A stretch of DNA of 64,000 nucleotides from Ectobacillus sp. JY-23 (lineage in GTDB: Bacteria; Bacillota; Bacilli; Bacillales; Bacillaceae_G). The notes below the pieces were generated by a model. That model saw only the letters and a list, made by a program, of their open reading frames with translations, was not told where the DNA came from and did not search any database. Positions 44,801 to 58,703 of the stretch are shown piece after piece. A program made the translations under genes and the position numbers. The stretch spans positions 2,956,001 through 3,020,000 of the forward strand of contig NZ_CP095462.1 in assembly GCF_023022965.1 (NCBI RefSeq). The letters run 5' to 3'. Numbering within the stretch: the stretch's first letter is position 1; each line of letters opens with the position of its first letter.

Positions 44801-46293
44801 ACACTTTCTTTTAGAAAGTCCGCTACATTGCGTCGCCCTTCATCCAAAGCTGCTAAAGGCGCATCATGACCAAGAGAACGAATTGGCTCCGCACCTTTTT
44901 CTGCCATTTGCTCTAGAAGTTGAATATGCTCTCTGTCCCAACCAAACGCTGCATATTGTCTCTCTTCTATTTGTACAGTAGACTTCATTTCGGATATGAT
45001 TTCAATTTGAGGTACGTTAAGATGAGAGCGGAAATTTTCCACAGTTTGCTTTTTACTGAAGCGTTTGTAAACCTCTTCTTGAAATTCTTCATATTCATAA
45101 ACAACCATGGTATCTTCATGCCATTTCAGCCCTAGCTTTTCACCAGGCGCAAGGGCTTTTGGTTCTGCTACATAATCACTTGGTGCTACAACACCAGGCT
45201 CTGAGGCAAACACATAAGAAGTATTTGTTTCCACCTTCCAAAGCGGGCGCAGACCAAGAGCGTCAACACTAAATACAGCTTCATCTTTATATCTCGAGAT
45301 AATCCCAGCCGGACCTTGGGCGAAATGTCCCCAAGCTTCGCGAATATACGTATATAAATCCTGCAGGTGTGGTTTATATAAACGAATTTCATTTATAATT
45401 GGCGGAAATAAAATATCCATTGCTTCGAATAAACTATACTCATGACGTGATAAAAGTGTATCAATTGTGCGATTTAAGTCTTGAGAATCACTTCCCCCAA
45501 GTGTGAGAGGAACACCGGCCATTTCCGCCTGATCGCGTAGTTTAGCGATTGTATTAATTTCCCCATTATGACCAAGTACGCTAAATGGTTGCACACGAAA
45601 AAAATTCGATAATGTATTAGTGGAATAGCGATTATGGCCTAAAGTCATAGTAGATGCGATGAGTGGGTTTGTTAAGTCCTTATAATAATTGACAAGCGTA
45701 TCCCCGGCTCCCATCACTTTATATACAACATAATCCGCACTTAAAGAAGCAACATGAACAGCTGGATTTTGTTCTAGTGCGATAGTAAGGTCAAACAGTT
45801 TTCTATCTATATCCTGTAAAGAAGTACTTGTAAAAGCTGTTTGCCAAAATACAGGTTCCTCAGCTTTGCCAAGGGGACCTAGAGCTTCGGAATGCACTAC
45901 GTCTTGTGCTTCAAATATCAATGTTAACCCGAACTTGGAGAACGCTTCTCGCATTTCTTCTTGTATCACAACTGGATTGCTGGTCTGCTCTAAAAAAAAG
46001 TGTCCTACAATAAAATCAGGACGGTCTGTTAGAGATGGACTAATTCCGTTATGACTCAATTTTTCTTTCCAAAGTGCAACAGGGAGATCAATATGGATAC
46101 CGATCCCGTCTCCTTCGCCGTTAATAAAGCCGGCGCGATGATTCATCTTCACTAATGACTCAATACAAAGATCGATATTTCGTTTAGTTGGCTGCTTCTT
46201 TTTCTCCATAACGGAAACGATACCACAGGCATCGTGTTCTTCATTTTTAAAATCGCGAAATAAAGCGGGTGTCCATTTGTTCATTGTAGCCAT
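41893..46293 (-). CDS. gltA: Glutamate synthase large subunit (no small-subunit gene beside it)
   Basis: The start at 46293 has GGAGGTGG 8 nt upstream; the longer frame begins in the AT-rich leader. The 1466-residue protein has an N-terminal glutamine amidotransferase domain (Cys23 in HDACGIVSV, probably exposed by propeptide removal), the central and FMN-binding synthase domains ([20 protein letters not shown]), the 3Fe-4S cysteines [12 protein letters not shown] and a C-terminal GXGXG beta-helix. It makes two glutamates from 2-oxoglutarate and glutamine. No gltB-type NADPH subunit is adjacent, so ferredoxin or a distant partner may donate electrons. Confidence 0.92.
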   Translation of the reverse strand: [1466 protein letters not shown]

Positions 46294-46590
46294 AAGGCTG
46301 TCCACCTCCATGATGAATATTTTCAAAATTAAATTTTTCATAATTATAAGAAAATTAAAGGCGTTTGTATACCTTTAGAAACTAACAATTTGGAAAAGGC
46401 AGTCATCGTTTGGTTTAAAATAGCCTGTAAAGCTACTTGTTTGCGCTTTAATAAGCAAAAAAGGAAGGCTATAAAAAAACTACATCATCGGAGTTTATCT
46501 CATACATGTAAAAAGTGTATATGTAAAAGATAATAAATAAGTCAATATTTTGAATAATTATACCATTGATGATGGTTTTATGAAATAGTA
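46294..46590 (-). promoter_or_regulatory. Leader/promoter region of the glutamate synthase gene
   Basis: A 300-bp AT-rich region. On the minus strand TATACA, 17 bp, TATAAT (about 46347-46375) is the best sigma-A candidate. Palindromic AT stretches nearby could bind a GltC-like regulator; none can be named. Confidence 0.4.
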
Positions 46591-46620
46591 AAAAAGAAAA
46601 AGAGGGGATTCCCCTCTTTT
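46591..46620 (-). terminator. Terminator of hemL
   Basis: Minus strand AAAAGAGGGGA/TCCCCTCTTTT with T-run; directly after the stop codon. Confidence 0.85.
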
Positions 46621-46621
46621 A

Positions 46622-47926
46622 TCACTGCACCAGTTCTTTTGAAAGAGCTTCAAAAGCGTGACCTACAGCACGAATTGTAGCTTCTATGTCCTCTTTAGAA
46701 TGTTCTGTTGTTAAAAACCAAGCTTCATATTTAGAAGGTGCGAGATTTACGCCCTGCTGTAGCATAAGCCTGAAGAATTTTCCGAATAGTTCTCCGTCTG
46801 TCTGTTGTGCTTCTTCATAATTGGTAATCGTTTTATCCGTAAAGAAGACAGTGAGAGCACCCTTCAAGCGATTTACTGTAATTGGAATGTGATGCAAGCT
46901 AGCTTGCTCTAAAATTCCTTGTTCTAGCATCTCACCAAGCTCATCCAGTTTTTCGTATATACCAGGCTGCTGTAAAACTTCCAAACACGCAATTCCCGCT
47001 GCCATGGACGCAGGGTTACCAGCCATAGTACCAGCCTGATAAGCAGGTCCTAGCGGAGCGACTTGCTCCATAATTTCTTGCTTGCCGCCATACGCCCCAA
47101 TTGGAAGACCGCCGCCAATGATTTTACCCAATGCAGTGAGATCAGGTGTGACGCCCAGTAGGTTTTGAGCACCGCCGTACATAAAACGAAACGCGGTAAT
47201 TACTTCATCATAAATGACCAAAGCACCCGCCTTGTGTGTTAACTCATTCACTTTCTCTAAAAACCCTTCCTTTGGCTCTACGATGCCAAAGTTCCCTACA
47301 ATCGGCTCAACAAGAACAGCTGCAACCTCATGTCCCCATTTTTGAAGGGCTATATCAAATGCCTCTACATCATTGAAGGGTACAGTGATAACTTCCTGTG
47401 CAATGCTTTGGGGAACACCTGCTGAGTCCGGTGTACCAAGAGTAGACGGGCCAGATCCAGCTGCAACAAGTACTAAATCAGAATGACCGTGATAACAACC
47501 TGCGAATTTCATAATTTTTGTTCTGCCAGTGTATGCACGTGCAACGCGAATAGTTGTCATAACCGCTTCTGTTCCGGAGTTTACGAAACGAACTTTATCC
47601 ATTGCTGGTATCGCTTTTTTTAACATTTTTGCAAATTTCACCTCTAAAGCAGTCGGTGTACCGTATAATACCCCTTTTTCAGCGGCTTCAGCGATGGCTT
47701 TGGTGATATGTGGGTGTGCGTGACCTGTAATAATAGGACCATACGCAGCTAAATAATCAATATATTTATTGCCGTCCACATCCCAAAAATAAGCTCCTTT
47801 CCCGCGTTCCATTGCTACAGGGGAGCCCCCGCCTACAGCTTTATAGGAACGGGAAGGACTGTTTACGCCACCTACAATGTGAGCAAGCGCTTCTTTATGT
47901 AATTGTTCTGATTTTGTGAAGTTCAA
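46622..47926 (-). CDS. gsaB: Glutamate-1-semialdehyde 2,1-aminomutase
   Basis: The 434-residue class III aminotransferase binds pyridoxal phosphate through Lys268 in [22 protein letters not shown] precedes it, and the N-terminus has [15 protein letters not shown], a hallmark of GSA aminomutases. It converts glutamate-1-semialdehyde to 5-aminolevulinate for haem. B. subtilis has hemL in the hem operon plus this paralogue (gsaB) beside ygaF/perR; position supports gsaB. Confidence 0.92.
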   Translation of the reverse strand: MNFTKSEQLHKEALAHIVGGVNSPSRSYKAVGGGSPVAMERGKGAYFWDVDGNKYIDYLAAYGPIITGHAHPHITKAIAEAAEKGVLYGTPTALEVKFAKMLKKAIPAMDKVRFVNSGTEAVMTTIRVARAYTGRTKIMKFAGCYHGHSDLVLVAAGSGPSTLGTPDSAGVPQSIAQEVITVPFNDVEAFDIALQKWGHEVAAVLVEPIVGNFGIVEPKEGFLEKVNELTHKAGALVIYDEVITAFRFMYGGAQNLLGVTPDLTALGKIIGGGLPIGAYGGKQEIMEQVAPLGPAYQAGTMAGNPASMAAGIACLEVLQQPGIYEKLDELGEMLEQGILEQASLHHIPITVNRLKGALTVFFTDKTITNYEEAQQTDGELFGKFFRLMLQQGVNLAPSKYEAWFLTTEHSKEDIEATIRAVGHAFEALSKELVQ

Positions 47927-48110
47927 GATAATCCGCTCCTTAATTGTCTATTGCGTCTAGGTATATTTACTGGAGAAAAAGACCTGTCGTTTACAAATAT
48001 GACGCATCTCTTCATTGTAACACGATTTTTCGAAAAGCAAGCCATATTATTTGTGATGAAAGAAGCGGTTGGGTAAACTATTCGTTGTTATATAAAAAAG
48101 GGGGCGCACC

Positions 48111-49124
48111 ATGGACAACATGATTGAGGTTAAGAATTTACGAAAAGAGTTTGTGTCCTATTCCAGCAGGTCGGGATTAAAAGGAGCTTTTCGTGATTTA
48201 TTCACGCGTAATTATAAAATCGTTCCGGCAGTAAACGATATTTCTTTCCAAGTTAAGCAAGGTGAGATGATAGGCTATATTGGAGAAAATGGAGCTGGCA
48301 AATCCACAACAATTAAAATGCTAACAGGGATATTAACACCTACAGCAGGTGAGATCATAGTCAACGGCATGAATCCGCATAAAGATCGGGAAAAGTTTGT
48401 GCGGAGCATCGGTGTTGTATTCGGACAACGCTCACAACTATGGTGGGATATTGCAGTACAGGAATCATTTCGTCTGTTGAAAAAAGTATATGGTATTTCA
48501 GACGAACAATATAATGAGCATATGGGGCATGTCATAGATGCTTTGGATATTGGACCATTGCTAGATAAACCGGTTCGTAAGCTTTCTCTAGGACAACGTA
48601 TGCGCTGTGAATTGGCAGCTGCCCTGATTCATAATCCGCCGCTTTTGTTTTTAGATGAACCAACAATTGGACTAGATGTATTGGTCAAGCTGAAAATTCG
48701 TGAGTTTTTAAAAGAGATTAATGAGAAATATAAGACAACTATCTTGCTAACAACCCATGATATTTCAGATATTGAGGCATTATGTGAGCGTGTGGTGATG
48801 CTTGATGAAGGTAAAATTATTTACGATGGCTTGCTGGAGCGTTTACGCTCACAGTGGGGCGATGAAAAAGAAATCAGCTTTCAATTTTCTAACCCAGTTT
48901 CACAGATGGAGCTTGGGATGCTGATGCCGGATAACGGTGTAAGTTGGCTGCAAGGGAGCGGTCAAAACGTATGGACAGCCAAAATTCCCAATGAAGAAAT
49001 TATCATTTCGACACTGATTGCGAAAGTTGTCCAATCCCATCGTATTAAAGATGTGAAAATCAATGAAGTTTCTACAGAGGAAATCATCCGTAATATCTAT
49101 GAAAAGGGGGTTCGTCATGGCTAA
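48111..49124 (+). CDS. ABC transporter ATP-binding protein (ABC-2 export type)
   Basis: The 337-residue ATPase has Walker [10 protein letters not shown], a QRSQLWWD Q-loop, signature LSLGQRMR, Walker [13 protein letters not shown] and an extended C-terminal domain of about 110 residues, as in the polysaccharide/antibiotic export subclass. The start follows AAAGGGGG. It overlaps the first permease by 8 bp. The substrate is unknown. Confidence 0.92.
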   Translation: MDNMIEVKNLRKEFVSYSSRSGLKGAFRDLFTRNYKIVPAVNDISFQVKQGEMIGYIGENGAGKSTTIKMLTGILTPTAGEIIVNGMNPHKDREKFVRSIGVVFGQRSQLWWDIAVQESFRLLKKVYGISDEQYNEHMGHVIDALDIGPLLDKPVRKLSLGQRMRCELAAALIHNPPLLFLDEPTIGLDVLVKLKIREFLKEINEKYKTTILLTTHDISDIEALCERVVMLDEGKIIYDGLLERLRSQWGDEKEISFQFSNPVSQMELGMLMPDNGVSWLQGSGQNVWTAKIPNEEIIISTLIAKVVQSHRIKDVKINEVSTEEIIRNIYEKGVRHG

Positions 49125-49908
49125 ATATATAGAAATGATTCGAATTCGTTTTTTAATGATGTTAGCCTACCGAACCAACTATTACAGCGGAATACTTATT
49201 TACACAATTAATATTGGGGCGTACTACTTTTTGTGGACTGCTATTTATGGTGAAAAAGAAAGTATTCAAGGTCTTTCAGTTGCACAAATGACATCTTATG
49301 TGGCGGTTGCATGGATGGCACGGGCCTTTTATTTTAATAATATTGATCGAGAAATTGCGACTGAAATTAGAGAAGGGCGCGTTGCGGTTGAGCTTATTCG
49401 TCCCTACAATTACTTAGGGATGAAGGTCATGCAAGGTTTGGGAGAAGGAATATTTCGCTTTGCATTCTTTTCCATACCCGGTATGGTGATTGTGGCGCTC
49501 TTGTTTTCGCTTACAGTAACAACAAAGGTAGACACATGGTTATTTTTCCTTGTATCGCTTATGTTTAGTTTTATTATTAATACACAAATCAATCTAATTA
49601 CTGGCATGATGACATTCTTCCTATTTAACAACGATGGATTCATGTATGCCAAGCGTGTATTGATTGATCTGTTTTCAGGCCTATTGCTTCCAATTAGCTT
49701 CTATCCGCTATGGGCACAAGATGTAATGAAGTTTTTCCCGTTTCAAGCTATCAGTTATATTCCGAGTATGATTTTCTCAGAGGGGATAAGAGGAAGTGCA
49801 ATTTGGAACGCTATTTTCTTTCAAGCGGTTTGGGCGATTGTATTGTTGCTTCCAATTGTCGTGATGTGGCATATGGCAAGAAAACGCCTCATTGTACAGG
49901 GAGGTTGA
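49117..49908 (+). CDS. ABC-2 family permease, first subunit
   Basis: ATG 49117 after AAAAGGGGG overlaps the ATPase gene end. The 263-residue membrane protein has six predicted helices and the amphipathic start [19 protein letters not shown] common to the DUF990-like ABC-2 permeases. It pairs with the next subunit as a heterodimer. Confidence 0.85.
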   Translation: MAKYIEMIRIRFLMMLAYRTNYYSGILIYTINIGAYYFLWTAIYGEKESIQGLSVAQMTSYVAVAWMARAFYFNNIDREIATEIREGRVAVELIRPYNYLGMKVMQGLGEGIFRFAFFSIPGMVIVALLFSLTVTTKVDTWLFFLVSLMFSFIINTQINLITGMMTFFLFNNDGFMYAKRVLIDLFSGLLLPISFYPLWAQDVMKFFPFQAISYIPSMIFSEGIRGSAIWNAIFFQAVWAIVLLLPIVVMWHMARKRLIVQGG

Positions 49909-49913
49909 TGTAG

Positions 49914-50699
49914 ATGTTATATTTTCGTTTGTTTTTTCAATATGCAGGACAGTACATGAAAACAAAGCTGCAGTACCGCGGAGACTTAATCGTAGGGTTG
50001 TTGTCCGATTTGCTTATGCAAGCAGTAAATTTGGTCTTTATATTAGTTGTTTTTGGTCATACACAGACGCTACAAGGATGGGGGCGAGAGGAAGTGATTT
50101 TTATGTATGGCTTTTTCCTCGTACCGTTTGCCATTTTTTCAACGTTCTTTAATATCTGGGACTTTAATGATCGTTACATTATTAAAGGCGAGATGGATCG
50201 GATTTTAACGAGGCCTATTCATAGCTTATTTCAAGTGATATTAGAAAGAATGGACTTGGAATCTTTATCAGGAGCAATTACAGGTATTATAATTATGATA
50301 TATGCTGGCTCCGGATTAAACCTATCGTTTCATTGGTACGATATATTTTTATTCATTATTATGGTAATGGGTGGGGCCCTTGTGTATGGAGGTATTTTTG
50401 TTTCACTTGCGAGCATCGGATTTTGGTCAGATTCCAAAAGCTCTATCATGCCGCTTATGTACAATATCGGTAACTATGGCAGATATCCTATCAATATTTA
50501 TAATCGTGTAATTCGTTTTTTATTGACATGGATTTTACCATTTGCCTTTGTAGGTGTATATCCGGCTTCGTATTTTTTAGGTAAAAGTGAATGGTACATG
50601 TATGCTTTTTTAACACCAATTATGGGCTTCGTGTTTTTTACCATGGCTGTGTTGATTTGGAACCAGGGTGTGAAAAGGTACAGAGGAGCAGGGAACTGA
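49914..50699 (+). CDS. ABC-2 family permease, second subunit
   Basis: A 261-residue six-helix membrane protein of the same family, 5 bp after the first subunit, with GGGAGG upstream. A conserved MDRILTRPIHSLFQVILERM loop follows helix 2. Three-gene exporter; the cargo is not predictable. Confidence 0.87.
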   Translation: MLYFRLFFQYAGQYMKTKLQYRGDLIVGLLSDLLMQAVNLVFILVVFGHTQTLQGWGREEVIFMYGFFLVPFAIFSTFFNIWDFNDRYIIKGEMDRILTRPIHSLFQVILERMDLESLSGAITGIIIMIYAGSGLNLSFHWYDIFLFIIMVMGGALVYGGIFVSLASIGFWSDSKSSIMPLMYNIGNYGRYPINIYNRVIRFLLTWILPFAFVGVYPASYFLGKSEWYMYAFLTPIMGFVFFTMAVLIWNQGVKRYRGAGN

Positions 50700-50746
50700 A
50701 ATAATTCCATTGGCATGTTCATACATTGGTATTGAGGTGGGTGGAC

Positions 50747-51154
50747 ATGGTATGGTTAGGTTTCTTTTTAATTGCTGCATATGCTTTTGTTAAAAGTATG
50801 CGAGTGTTATTTATGACAACACGTCAATCAGGACGTTTTTTCTCCGTTAACAATTTATTATTATTATGCTCTATTTACACAACTGTTTTGATTGCATTTG
50901 GAATAGGCTATCTTGTATTAGAAGAGATGGGTCTTCCTGTATTAGAGGAAGATGGCAGAAGCTTAGATGTGCATTCCTTTGAAATGATTGAGGTATGCAT
51001 GTACTTCAGTGCAATTACACTTTTGTCAGTGGGCTACGGAGATATCACACCAATAGGAATTGGAAGGTGGCTTGCGATTGTGGAGGCATTGGTCGGTTAC
51101 ACCATGCCGGCCGCTTTCCTGGTACATACTGTAATAGAACATGAAAAAAGATAG
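50747..51154 (+). CDS. Two-helix potassium channel
   Basis: ATG 50747 has GAGGTGGG upstream. The 135-residue protein has an N-terminal helix, a second helix, a re-entrant loop with the selectivity filter LLSVGYGDITP, and a final helix. This is the Ion_trans_2 class (KcsA-like pore). It has no ligand-binding RCK domain. It ends 11 bp before bcp. Confidence 0.88.
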   Translation: MVWLGFFLIAAYAFVKSMRVLFMTTRQSGRFFSVNNLLLLCSIYTTVLIAFGIGYLVLEEMGLPVLEEDGRSLDVHSFEMIEVCMYFSAITLLSVGYGDITPIGIGRWLAIVEALVGYTMPAAFLVHTVIEHEKR

Positions 51155-51165
51155 GAGTGTCTGAA

Positions 51166-51630
51166 GTGGTTGAACAGGGTAAAAAGGCTCCGGATTTTAC
51201 GTTACCATCAGTAAACGGAGAGTTAGTGAGTTTGTCTCATTTTATTGGTAAGAATGTTGTGTTGTATTTCTATCCAAAAGATATGACACCAGGATGTACA
51301 ACACAGGCTTGTGATTTTAGAGACCAATACGATGTGTTTGAAGCAAATAATACGGTTATTATTGGTGTAAGTCCAGATGCACCGGAGCGTCATGCAAAGT
51401 TTATTGCCAAGTACGATTTATCGTTTATCTTGTTGTCTGATGAGGAGCAACAAGTAGCTCGATTATATGATGTATGGAAGCTGAAGAAGAACTTTGGAAA
51501 AGAATACATGGGAATTGAGCGATCAACATTTTTAATCAATGCACGAGGTGAATTGGTTCATGAATGGCGAAGGGTTAAAGTAAAAGGGCATGTAGATGAC
51601 GTCATGGAAGCTGTAAAGAAGCTGCAATAG
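51166..51630 (+). CDS. bcp: Thiol peroxidase / bacterioferritin comigratory protein
   Basis: Of two in-frame GTG codons I choose the second, because AGGAG then has 8-nt spacing. The 154-residue peroxiredoxin (YgaF in B. subtilis) has peroxidatic Cys44 and resolving Cys49 in PGCTTQACDFRD, the atypical two-cysteine BCP arrangement. It reduces hydroperoxides with thioredoxin. It lies beside perR as in B. subtilis. Confidence 0.93.
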   Translation: MVEQGKKAPDFTLPSVNGELVSLSHFIGKNVVLYFYPKDMTPGCTTQACDFRDQYDVFEANNTVIIGVSPDAPERHAKFIAKYDLSFILLSDEEQQVARLYDVWKLKKNFGKEYMGIERSTFLINARGELVHEWRRVKVKGHVDDVMEAVKKLQ

Positions 51631-51734
51631 ATTTTTACATGAGGATTTATAATAAAAGGGCGTTCGTCTATAACCTTTCGACAGTTCTGTCATATGTTGA
51701 AGTATAGGGCATACCTCCTCTGATGATAGATGGT

Positions 51735-51761
51735 GTGCGGGAATCTTCCCGCACTTTTTTT
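51735..51761 (+). terminator. Terminator after bcp
   Basis: GTGCGGGAA-TC-TTCCCGCAC followed by seven Ts. Confidence 0.85.
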
Positions 51762-51842
51762 GTGCTGTAATTTCTAGTTCGTACGAATAGGAGCTGAAGT
51801 GCCTTCTGTATTGACAGGAAAGCCACTGGCGCTGTACACTAT

Positions 51843-51857
51843 TTATAAAAATTATAA
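51843..51857 (+). promoter_or_regulatory. Per box upstream of perR
   Basis: TTATAAAAATTATAA matches the 7-1-7 consensus TTATAATNATTATAA at all but one position. It lies about 260 bp before perR, with a repeat element in the leader between. Confidence 0.65.
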
Positions 51858-51939
51858 AGTAATAATTTGTTTATATAAAGGCGAGAAAAAGTACATTATA
51901 GTATACAAATAGAAAAAATGATATTTGTTGAAAGAATGG

Positions 51940-52030
51940 ATAATGTACAGGTGCAGTCGTTACTTAAGAGTGTATGCTGTATCAAGTCACACACACTTAG
52001 CGACTAGTTTTTATGCTTTCGTTTTACGAC
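51940..52030 (+). repeat. Stem-loop repeat in the perR leader
   Basis: AGTCG...CGACT outer and AGTGT...ACACT inner stems; GGTGCAGTC and CTTAAGAG resemble the element at 40601. Confidence 0.35.
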
Positions 52031-52117
52031 TAATCTTATATGATAAAAGTTACCTGTATTTATATATGAAATCCGTATTAAGAATCATATAATGTATTAA
52101 AAGTGAGGTGCATGGTG

Positions 52118-52552
52118 TTGGTAAAGGAAGAGCTGAAAGAAGCGTTAGAAGTGTTAAAGAGTACCGGGGTGCGCATTACTCCGCAGCGCCATGCGGTTCT
52201 GGAGTATTTAGTTGCCTCCATGTCGCACCCTACAGCAGATGAGATTTATAAGGCGCTTGAAGGTAAATTTCCAAATATGAGCGTAGCTACGGTATATAAT
52301 AACTTGCGTGTATTTAAAGAAGTCGGTATTGTAAAAGAGTTAACATACGGAGACGCTTCCAGTCGTTTCGACTATGTTACAGGCCATCATTATCATGTTA
52401 TTTGTGAGGATTGTGGTAAAATTGTGGATTTCCCTTACCAAGGTCTTGATGAGATAGAAGCGAAAGCGGCTGAGCAAACAGGGTTTCTTATTAAAAATCA
52501 TCGTTTAGAATTGTACGGCGTTTGTCCGGATTGTGCAGAGAAAAGAGGCTGA
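52118..52552 (+). CDS. perR: Peroxide-sensing repressor PerR
   Basis: I place the start at TTG 52118, 7 nt after GAGGTG; this gives 144 residues, one fewer than B. subtilis PerR. All regulatory metal ligands align exactly: His37, Asp85, His91, His93 and Asp104. The structural zinc cysteines are Cys96, Cys99, Cys136 and Cys139. PerR-Fe is oxidised by H2O2 at His37/His91 and releases Per boxes. Confidence 0.95.
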   Translation: MVKEELKEALEVLKSTGVRITPQRHAVLEYLVASMSHPTADEIYKALEGKFPNMSVATVYNNLRVFKEVGIVKELTYGDASSRFDYVTGHHYHVICEDCGKIVDFPYQGLDEIEAKAAEQTGFLIKNHRLELYGVCPDCAEKRG

Positions 52553-52571
52553 ACTAATCAGCCTCTTTTTT
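52541..52571. terminator. Bidirectional terminator between perR and ygzB
   Basis: AAAAGAGGCTGA and TCAGCCTCTTTT around ACTAA; overlaps both gene ends. Confidence 0.9.
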
Positions 52572-52914
52572 GTTTACGGTTATACTTTTCATCAAACTCT
52601 TTACCTTCTAAATCTCGATCTAAAGTAAGCGGCTGTTTACAATACATGCAGGCGTCTACTCGCCCAAGCATTTTTGTTGTTCGCTCGCATTCTGGGCAAA
52701 CAACCTGTATCGTTTTGGTGGAAAGCATACCAATCCAGAAATATACGACGGTACTTGCGATAACTGCCAGAAATCCCACGATAATAAATAAGGACATAAT
52801 CAAGGGTGATTTTCTGAAAAATACACCAAGATAAGAAATAAACAAACCAGCAAAAACAAGACTTAGCGCAAATGTACGAATTTTATTTATTTTACTAGAA
52901 TATTTTGAACCCAT
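52558..52914 (-). CDS. ygzB: YgzB family protein (UPF0295)
   Basis: The ATG giving [15 protein letters not shown] has AGGAGG 6 nt upstream. The 118-residue protein has two transmembrane helices and a C-terminal zinc-ribbon-like C-x2-C pair set ([16 protein letters not shown]). Convergent with perR as in B. subtilis. Function unknown. Confidence 0.9.
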   Translation of the reverse strand: MGSKYSSKINKIRTFALSLVFAGLFISYLGVFFRKSPLIMSLFIIVGFLAVIASTVVYFWIGMLSTKTIQVVCPECERTTKMLGRVDACMYCKQPLTLDRDLEGKEFDEKYNRKQKRG

Positions 52915-53132
52915 CTCCATCCTCCTCCTACACATAAATATAGCATACTGCGGACTGCTATATATATAAGTACACGCAGTTTTTTGAGATATAATACCTG
53001 TAGGTTCTTCTCTAGATTCATTTCCCCCGCAAAAACCTCTCCTTCCACTCTAATCAATAAGTCCTGATTATTAAAGCAAGGCTTTAACACAACATAAGCA
53101 AAAGAAAGTCTAATATTTTTTAAGAAAAGTTA

Positions 53133-53161
53133 TTGACCTTAGATAGTAGTAATGTTATATT
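53133..53161 (+). promoter_or_regulatory. rrn promoter P1
   Basis: TTGACC, 17-bp spacer, TATATT. Confidence 0.75.
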
Positions 53162-53215
53162 AATAAACGTCGCTGATGCACAACGGTGCGAACGACACGG
53201 AAATGAAAAAACATG

Positions 53216-53244
53216 TTGACATCGAAAGTAAGAAATGTTAACAT
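53216..53244 (+). promoter_or_regulatory. rrn promoter P2
   Basis: Consensus TTGACA, 17-bp spacer, TAACAT, followed by a boxA-like TTCTTTGAAAACT antitermination stretch before the 16S gene. Confidence 0.75.
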
Positions 53245-53332
53245 GAGAAAGTCGCTTATGAGCGGCAAGTTAGTTCTTTGAAAACTGAACGAAGTACAAA
53301 ACGTCAACATTTATTTTAGCTAGACAAACACT

Positions 53333-57930
<4,598 letters not shown>

Positions 57931-58096
57931 AAAAGCAGAAGCGAGCGTTTAGCTCCGCAGGGCAAATGTTCTTGTGACAGAAACGTTGATAGACGTTGGC
58001 GGAACAAGGTTATTTGACCGGATGGAGCTGCGAGCTGGAGCTAGATTATGAATATACACTATGTTATCCAGTTTTGAAGGAATATGATATTTCTTC

Positions 58097-58124
58097 TTGA
58101 CAGATTTTCTTCTGTCAGTATAAT
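58097..58124 (+). promoter_or_regulatory. Consensus sigma-A promoter in the 23S-5S spacer
   Basis: TTGACA, 16-bp spacer, TATAAT; the predicted start site falls at the first base of 5S. A GACAGA-TTTTCT-TCTGTC hairpin overlaps and could instead be a processing stem. Confidence 0.6.
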
Positions 58125-58132
58125 AATAAGAG

Positions 58133-58248
58133 TCTGGTAATGATGGCAAAGAGGTCACACCCGTTCCCATACCGAACACGGAAGTTAAGCTCTTTTGCGC
58201 CGATGGTAGTTGGGACCTTGTCCCTGTGAGAGTAGGACGTTGCCAGGC
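58133..58248 (+). rRNA. 5S ribosomal RNA
   Basis: About 116 nt; contains CCCGTTCCCATACCGAACACGG and GAGAGTAGGACG; ends TCTGGTAA and TTGCCAGG pair. Confidence 0.96.
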
Positions 58249-58257
58249 TTACATTAT

Positions 58258-58332
58258 TCCGCAATAGCTCAGCGGTAGAGCAATCGGCTGTTAACCGATA
58301 GGTCGTAGGTTCGAATCCTACTTGCGGAGCCA
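58258..58332 (+). tRNA. tRNA-Asn (GTT)
   Basis: Cloverleaf with acceptor TCCGCAA/TTGCGGA, anticodon GTT, encoded CCA. First of a 15-gene array in B. subtilis trnD order. Confidence 0.97.
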
Positions 58333-58339
58333 TTTAAAT

Positions 58340-58430
58340 GGAGAGCTGTCCGAGAGGCCGAAGGAGCACGATTGGAAATCGTGTATACGTCATAAGCGTA
58401 TCGAGGGTTCGAATCCCTCGCTCTCCGCCA
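58340..58430 (+). tRNA. tRNA-Ser (GGA)
   Basis: Class II with long variable arm, anticodon GGA, encoded CCA. Confidence 0.97.
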
Positions 58431-58436
58431 TAATCT

Positions 58437-58511
58437 GGCCCGTTGGTCAAGTGGTTAAGACACCGCCCTTTCACGGCGGTAACACGGGTTCGAATCCCGT
58501 ACGGGTCACCA
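58437..58511 (+). tRNA. tRNA-Glu (TTC)
   Basis: Anticodon stem CCGCC/GGCGG with TTC; encoded CCA. Confidence 0.97.
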
Positions 58512-58517
58512 TATAGT

Positions 58518-58593
58518 GGAGGATTAGCTCAGCTGGGAGAGCACCTGCCTTACAAGCAGGGGGTCGGCGGTTCGATCCCGTCATCCTCCACCA
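58518..58593 (+). tRNA. tRNA-Val (TAC)
   Basis: Acceptor GGAGGAT/ATCCTCC, anticodon TAC, encoded CCA. Confidence 0.97.
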
Positions 58594-58625
58594 TATAAAT
58601 AAAAAGTCAAGTTATTTATTATCGT

Positions 58626-58702
<77 letters not shown>

Positions 58703-58703
58703 A

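Noticed and set aside
44612..45135. Plus-strand frames opposite the glutamate synthase gene
   Set aside because: Antisense shadows of a long conserved gene; no ribosome-binding site.
51700..51730. 14-codon minus-strand peptide frame after bcp
   Set aside because: AGGAGG abuts the ATG with no spacing and the peptide shows no family pattern.
52912..53090. 67-residue minus-strand frame upstream of ygzB
   Set aside because: No ribosome-binding site and no recognisable family; overlaps the ygzB start region.
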